Of a stretch of 64,000 bases of DNA, positions 60,533 to 64,000 are shown in pieces. Every line of letters begins with the position of its first letter. Position 1 is the first letter of the stretch. Position numbers and translations under genes: made by a program. Under the pieces are notes generated by a model. The model worked only from the letters and a program-made list of their open reading frames with translations, was not told the DNA's origin and searched no databases. This stretch comes from JANQIO01 sp043585095 (lineage in GTDB: Bacteria > Pseudomonadota > Gammaproteobacteria > Pseudomonadales > Halieaceae), in contig CP121321.1 of the NCBI GenBank assembly GCA_043585095.1, positions 1,922,001 to 1,986,000 of the forward strand, in the 5' to 3' direction.

Positions 60533-61187
60533 GGAAGAGGTGTATATCGTACCGCGCTGTGACGAGCCCGTGGACATTCTGTATCAGGATGACCACCTGC
60601 TGTTTGTGCATAAGCCGCCCTTTTTGCTGTCAGTTCCCGGTCGCCACCCCTTGAACAAAGACTGCATGATTACCCGTATTCAGGAACATCATCCCTCCGC
60701 CACGGTGGTGCACCGACTCGATCTGGATACCTCTGGCTTGCTGGTCGTACCCCTGGAAAAGTCCGTGCACAGCCATATCAGTCGACAGTTTCAAGAGCGC
60801 CGCGTTGAAAAAGCTTATGAAGCCATCGTGTTTGGCGTACTGGCAGATGATGAGGGCGAGATCGACCTACCCATCGCCACGGACTGGCCCAACCGGCCCC
60901 TGCAGAAAATTTGTTACGAGCGCGGCAAACAGGCGCTAACGCGTTACACCGTTCTATCGCGTGACTCCGACCGCACGCGCCTGCTGCTGAAACCCACCAC
61001 CGGGCGCTCCCATCAGCTGCGCATCCATCTGGCTAGTATCGGGCATCCTATCCTGGGCTGCGATCTCTATGCCCACGCAGAGGCGCTCTCCATGTCGCCG
61101 CGCCTGCTGCTGCACGCAAGCCAACTCGGGCTGGAGCACCCCGCGACAGGCGAATGGATAGAGCAAAATTCGCCCCCGGAATTCTGA
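60531..61187 (+). CDS. rluA: RluA: 23S rRNA U746 / tRNA U32 pseudouridine synthase
   Basis: 218 residues, nearly the same length as E. coli RluA (219). ILYQDDHLLFVHKPPFLLSVPGR, the catalytic HRLDLDTSG with Asp64, TDWPNRPLQKICYERGK, LKPTTGRSHQLRIHLASIGHPILGCDLYA and PRLLLHASQLGLEHP follow the RluA pattern. No S4 domain, as expected for RluA. The start codon overlaps that of the divergent methyltransferase. Confidence 0.93.
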   Translation: MEEVYIVPRCDEPVDILYQDDHLLFVHKPPFLLSVPGRHPLNKDCMITRIQEHHPSATVVHRLDLDTSGLLVVPLEKSVHSHISRQFQERRVEKAYEAIVFGVLADDEGEIDLPIATDWPNRPLQKICYERGKQALTRYTVLSRDSDRTRLLLKPTTGRSHQLRIHLASIGHPILGCDLYAHAEALSMSPRLLLHASQLGLEHPATGEWIEQNSPPEF

Positions 61188-61258
61188 TCCAGATCATGAG
61201 CAGCGCCGCGCCAGCAGCTAGACTATAAGTATGCTTCTCAAACAAGGGCGGGAACGAT

Positions 61259-61579
61259 ATGGACACAGACAAAAGTAAAGCGGCGTTAGAAGCAAAACTG
61301 GCCGATTTGGAAAACCGCCTCGCGGGCGTTACCAAAGACATCACCAAGACGCTATCCAGCGACTTCGCTGAACAGGCTACAGAGCGCGAAAACGATGACG
61401 TGCTGGAGGAGATCGGCAAGGAGACGCAGCTTTCCATTGCCCACATCAAGGCAGCCTTACAGCGCATAGAAGATGGCACCTATGGACGCTGCGGCGAATG
61501 TGGCGAGGCCATCAATGCCGAGAGGCTGGAAGCGATTCCTGAGTCCACCCATTGCATCAAATGTGCTGACGCGGCCTGA
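61259..61579 (+). CDS. TraR/DksA-type zinc-finger protein
   Basis: 106 residues. An N-terminal coiled coil (about 5-70) is followed by a four-cysteine zinc finger at C78, C81, C99 and C102 (YGRCGECGEAINAERLEAIPESTHCIKC). Related proteins bind the RNA polymerase secondary channel or act in stress. It is shorter than DksA (151) and lacks the DxxDxA tip found in DksA; the tip here reads SSDFAEQATERENDD. GGGAACGAT precedes the ATG. Confidence 0.88.
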   Translation: MDTDKSKAALEAKLADLENRLAGVTKDITKTLSSDFAEQATERENDDVLEEIGKETQLSIAHIKAALQRIEDGTYGRCGECGEAINAERLEAIPESTHCIKCADAA

Positions 61580-61690
61580 TTGCCGGGCTCTAAGCTGATC
61601 TATGCACGCGCAGCTTTTGTGTTGACGGACTTAGGGCGCTCGGGGGGGGTATCACTCCTGGCTTTTCATTCCGTTGTTAAAATTCCAGGC

Positions 61691-62494
61691 TCATAAATAA
61701 GAACACCAATCACTCCAACTGCCCGCATAGAGCGCCGGCCGTGGCCGACCTGCCAGCTCAAAGCCCAATAGATTAACGCAGGCGCTCACACCGGAGCCGC
61801 AATACACTATGGCTTTGGCGTCGGGGGCTATCCCCTGCAGCCGCTCACGCTGGGCCTCTGGTGCTAACGCAAAGCCCAGCTCGTTGCTAACGCCCTGCCA
61901 GGGCAGGTTGCAGGCGCCGGGAATGTGGCCAGCCACAGGATCAATAGGCTCTTCAATGCCGGCGAAGCGTCGGGGATCACGGGAATCGATCAGCAGCGAT
62001 CCTGCGTTCCCTGTCGCCTGGCGGACATCGTCTACCGTCTTAATGCCGATGTAGGAATCCACACAGGCGGCCGTTACCGGCATGGGCTCGGGCAGCCTAT
62101 CGTCAGTCGCACCATTATCAGCACACCATGCGGCATAGCCACCATCGAGTATTTGAACCTGGGGCAAACCCAGCGCCATCATCATCCACCGAAGCCGCGC
62201 GGCATAGCAGAAGCGACTTTCGTCATAAGCCACCACCCGATTGTTGGCGTTGATTCCCATTGCCGCCAAACGTCCAACAAAAGTCTCGGGGGCCGGCAAC
62301 GGGTGTCGGCCCCCGTGGCGTCCCGCCGGCGCGGAAAGATCCTGCTCCAGATCCAGATAATGCGCGCCGACAATATGCGACTCCCGATAGGACCGCTCCC
62401 CTGCTGCTGGGTCAGACAGGTCGAATCGGCAGTCAACAATTGTGTAGGCATTAAAATCCGCCATCAGCTGTTGCGTGGTAATCAGGGGGCTCAT
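61691..62494 (-). CDS. sseA: 3-mercaptopyruvate/thiosulfate sulfurtransferase
   Basis: 267 residues, two rhodanese domains. The first (about 1-125) is inactive and has VDCRFDLSDPAAGERSYRESHIVGAHYLDLEQDL and GRHPLPAPETF. The second has SLLIDSRDPRRFAGIEEPIDPVAGHIPGACNLPW and the active-site loop YCGSGVSACVNL with Cys near 234. CGSGV(T/S)A is the mercaptopyruvate type rather than the CRKGVT thiosulfate type. GGAG lies six bases before ATG 62494. Divergent from the DUF2244 gene. Confidence 0.9.
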   Translation of the reverse strand: MSPLITTQQLMADFNAYTIVDCRFDLSDPAAGERSYRESHIVGAHYLDLEQDLSAPAGRHGGRHPLPAPETFVGRLAAMGINANNRVVAYDESRFCYAARLRWMMMALGLPQVQILDGGYAAWCADNGATDDRLPEPMPVTAACVDSYIGIKTVDDVRQATGNAGSLLIDSRDPRRFAGIEEPIDPVAGHIPGACNLPWQGVSNELGFALAPEAQRERLQGIAPDAKAIVYCGSGVSACVNLLGFELAGRPRPALYAGSWSDWCSYL

Positions 62495-62564
62495 CTCGAT
62501 CTCCGGGTTGTTACGGGACGTGTACCTTTCTAGAATGCGAGAGGCGCAAGCGGGAGACAAGGCC

Positions 62565-63071
62565 TTGGTTTACAAACAACACGATAATGGCAGTGATCAA
62601 ATCATTGCTGAGCCCAACCGCTCGGCTAGCTGGGAAACCAACAAAGTCATCCTTATCGCTATGTGCTGCCTGTCAGGGGGCATTGCCCTGGGTTTTAGCG
62701 TGATTCTTGGCGCATGGCCGATTCTGCCTTTTGCAGGCCTCGAAATGCTGGCGCTGGGCTCAGCGCTTTACTATGTGTGCTGGAAGCTGAAATACCGCCA
62801 TGTGATCACCGTCGGGGTGGATACGGTCACCATCCAAAAGGGTCATTACTACCCGCGGCAGCAGTGGGAAATCGCCGTCGACGAGGCCGCACTGTCAGTC
62901 ACCCCTGAAGCCCACCCCTGGGATGCGCCAACCATCAGTCTGTTCAGCAAGGGTGAGGAGATTTCGCTGGGGGAGTTTTTGAGTCGGGAGGATGCCCTGG
63001 AGTTGCTCAAGCACCTTAAGACGAGACTGCGAATCGGCAACCATTCGCCATCAACCAGGAAACCCTTTTAG
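62565..63071 (+). CDS. DUF2244 family membrane protein, TTG start
   Basis: 168 residues. Two adjacent membrane helices (VILIAMCCLSGGIALGFSVILG and WPILPFAGLEMLALGSALYYV) precede a soluble beta domain (YRHVITVGVDTVTIQKG, WEIAVDEAALSV, ISLFSKGEEISLGEFLSREDALELL). Layout and motif PNRSASWETNK are those of DUF2244, often found near cytochrome oxidase genes; function unknown. TTG at 62565 has GGGAG nine bases upstream; ATG at 62535 is in frame but lacks such a site. Confidence 0.8.
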   Translation: MVYKQHDNGSDQIIAEPNRSASWETNKVILIAMCCLSGGIALGFSVILGAWPILPFAGLEMLALGSALYYVCWKLKYRHVITVGVDTVTIQKGHYYPRQQWEIAVDEAALSVTPEAHPWDAPTISLFSKGEEISLGEFLSREDALELLKHLKTRLRIGNHSPSTRKPF

Positions 63072-63264
63072 TCTTCCTGATCAGAAAAACTGCTGGCGCC
63101 CAGCGCCACCGGCGAAACGCGCCGCGCCGGCAACGGTCTCACCATCTACAGCATTTCGAGCAGCGGCACGATTGATGATCGCCGTGGTGACACAACCCTG
63201 CGTTGCAACAAGCATTTTAGGCGCTGACATCTCATCCATAACGAAATGCCAGACGAGCGCCGCC

Positions 63265-63771
63265 TCAGGCAGCGGCAGCCCTGAGGCGTTTTGCTGCTGC
63301 GCGACGAATAGACAGACGCTTGAACCAGGATAGGCGATCAATAAACAGCTTTCCGTTTAGATGATCAATTTCATGCTGCACGCAGACGGCGTGCATGCCA
63401 TCCAGCTCCAGCTCTGTGGTCTCGCCCTCCAGAGTCTGTGCGCGAAGCCGTATTTCAGGGTGACGAACGACGTTTCCGACAACGTCGGGCACCGACAGGC
63501 AGCTCTCTTCAACGATTCCGTAACCCCGCGCTTCGATGATTTCGGGATTGATATAGGCGCGGGCGCCAAACGCATCATCCGGTACGCTGACGACAATGAT
63601 TTGCTGCAGAACGCCAATCTGTGGCGCAGCCAAACCTATCGCCGATCCCCTGGCGAGGGTATCGAACAAATCGTCTACCACAGCGCGCAACCCGCCATCG
63701 AACGCCGTTACGACTGCAGAAACCTGGTGCAGACTATCGTCGGGGTATTGCAGGATCGCTCTCTGTGTCAT
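63265..63771 (-). CDS. def: Peptide deformylase
   Basis: Removes the formyl group from new proteins; 168 residues. Motif 1 GLAAPQIG at 46-53, motif 2 EESCLS at 88-93 (usual EGCLS; Ser replaces Gly), motif 3 HEIDH at 133-137. Metal ligands Cys91, His133 and His137 are intact. Its ATG overlaps the stop of the PucC-like gene, so it belongs to that operon rather than to the fmt locus, and is probably an additional deformylase. 63072-63264 downstream shows nothing else. Confidence 0.95.
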   Translation of the reverse strand: MTQRAILQYPDDSLHQVSAVVTAFDGGLRAVVDDLFDTLARGSAIGLAAPQIGVLQQIIVVSVPDDAFGARAYINPEIIEARGYGIVEESCLSVPDVVGNVVRHPEIRLRAQTLEGETTELELDGMHAVCVQHEIDHLNGKLFIDRLSWFKRLSIRRAAAKRLRAAAA

Positions 63772-64000
63772 GCCATCTCCCGAACGGCAGATCCAGCATT
63801 TAAATCTTGATCCTCGGTCAGGGTCGTGGCCCGCGAATCATTGCCCTTATGCAGCAGCGGCCACGCCGCCACGATGGTAATCAGCAGCAGCGCAATTTCG
63901 ATTCCGTATACCGTCAGGTACCCACTGAGGACCGAGTCTGAATCTTGTACCGCAATGACCACATCCCGAATGACGCCACTCAAAGCCACACCCACGCCAG
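63768..64000 (-). CDS. C-terminal end of a PucC-like (BCD family) MFS transporter
   Basis: Only the last 77 residues or so are in the window. The visible part, GVALSGVIRDVVIAVQDSD, then LSGYLTVYGIEIALLLITIVAAWPLLHK, matches the pattern of the last two helices of PucC-type proteins (G-x2-RD, then GY-x2-VY-x2-EIALL, then PL). PucC proteins place bacteriochlorophyll in light-harvesting complexes. A different MFS protein cannot be excluded from such a short piece. It overlaps the def start by four bases. Confidence 0.5.
   Translation of the reverse strand, partial: GVGVALSGVIRDVVIAVQDSDSVLSGYLTVYGIEIALLLITIVAAWPLLHKGNDSRATTLTEDQDLNAGSAVREMA

Noticed and set aside
63081..63230. Possible 49-residue minus-strand peptide downstream of def
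   Set aside because: Start without a ribosome site, Ala/Gly-rich composition, no family; treated as non-coding.

Overview
The window looks like chromosome of a marine gammaproteobacterium, most likely of the Cellvibrionales/Halieaceae (OM60/NOR5) type. This rests on gene order and protein character, not on a database match. The conserved blocks thrS-infC-rpmI-rplT-pheS-pheT-ihfA-merR, gyrA-serC-pheA-tyrA-aroA-cmk-rpsA-ihfB-lapA-pyrF, mtaD-ubiG-mupP-yciK, rluB-scpB-scpA-yciO-rnm and yciB follow the pseudomonad-like layout. Coding density is high and moderately GC-rich.

Region by region. (1) 1-7710, minus strand: translation and tRNA-charging genes, with infC starting at ATT and a decayed tandem repeat in the infC-rpmI spacer. 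(2) 8001-20900: accessory material. After an MscS channel comes a five-gene minus-strand unit (TonB receptor, TPR-sulfotransferase, lipoprotein amidohydrolase, membrane desaturase, TIM-barrel isomerase-like protein). It is divergent from a LuxR-type regulator, an unknown protein and an MFS transporter. This is the best candidate for an undescribed uptake/processing system. (3) 20965-22347: a 1.1-kb island remnant between an intact tRNA-Val(GAC) and a displaced copy of its 3' half, with no recombinase left. (4) 22375-29750: uvrB, tRNA-Asn(GTT) with a good promoter and terminator, a beta-helix lipoprotein, a coiled-coil protein followed by an 8 x 8-bp tandem repeat, DUF1643, UrcA, a Spy-like protein and a DHH phosphoesterase. 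(5) 29795-33758: a three-gene O-antigen type unit (epimerase, WecA/WbpL-type initiator, WbpM-type dehydratase), then comEA, pyrF and lapA without lapB. (6) 35437-46054: ihfB, rpsA, cmk, aroA (class II motifs), tyrA, pheA, serC, gyrA. (7) 46206-59691: mtaD, ubiG, mupP, yciK, rluB, scpB, scpA, yciO, rnm, yciB, an SH3 protein, a periplasmic cyclophilin, pdxJ and an M3 peptidase. (8) 59813-64000: a methyltransferase, rluA, a DksA/TraR-type protein, sseA, DUF2244, and a peptide deformylase coupled to the end of a PucC-like transporter.

How the parts work together: the minus-strand aromatic/serine block makes the prephenate-derived amino acids and serine next to the DNA gyrase and ribosome genes. 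scpA/scpB serve chromosome segregation, and rluA/rluB/rnm/yciO serve rRNA and tRNA maturation or modification. A recurring oddity is the number of short intergenic tandem duplications (8-14 bp, 2-8 copies, variously decayed), seen at six or more places.
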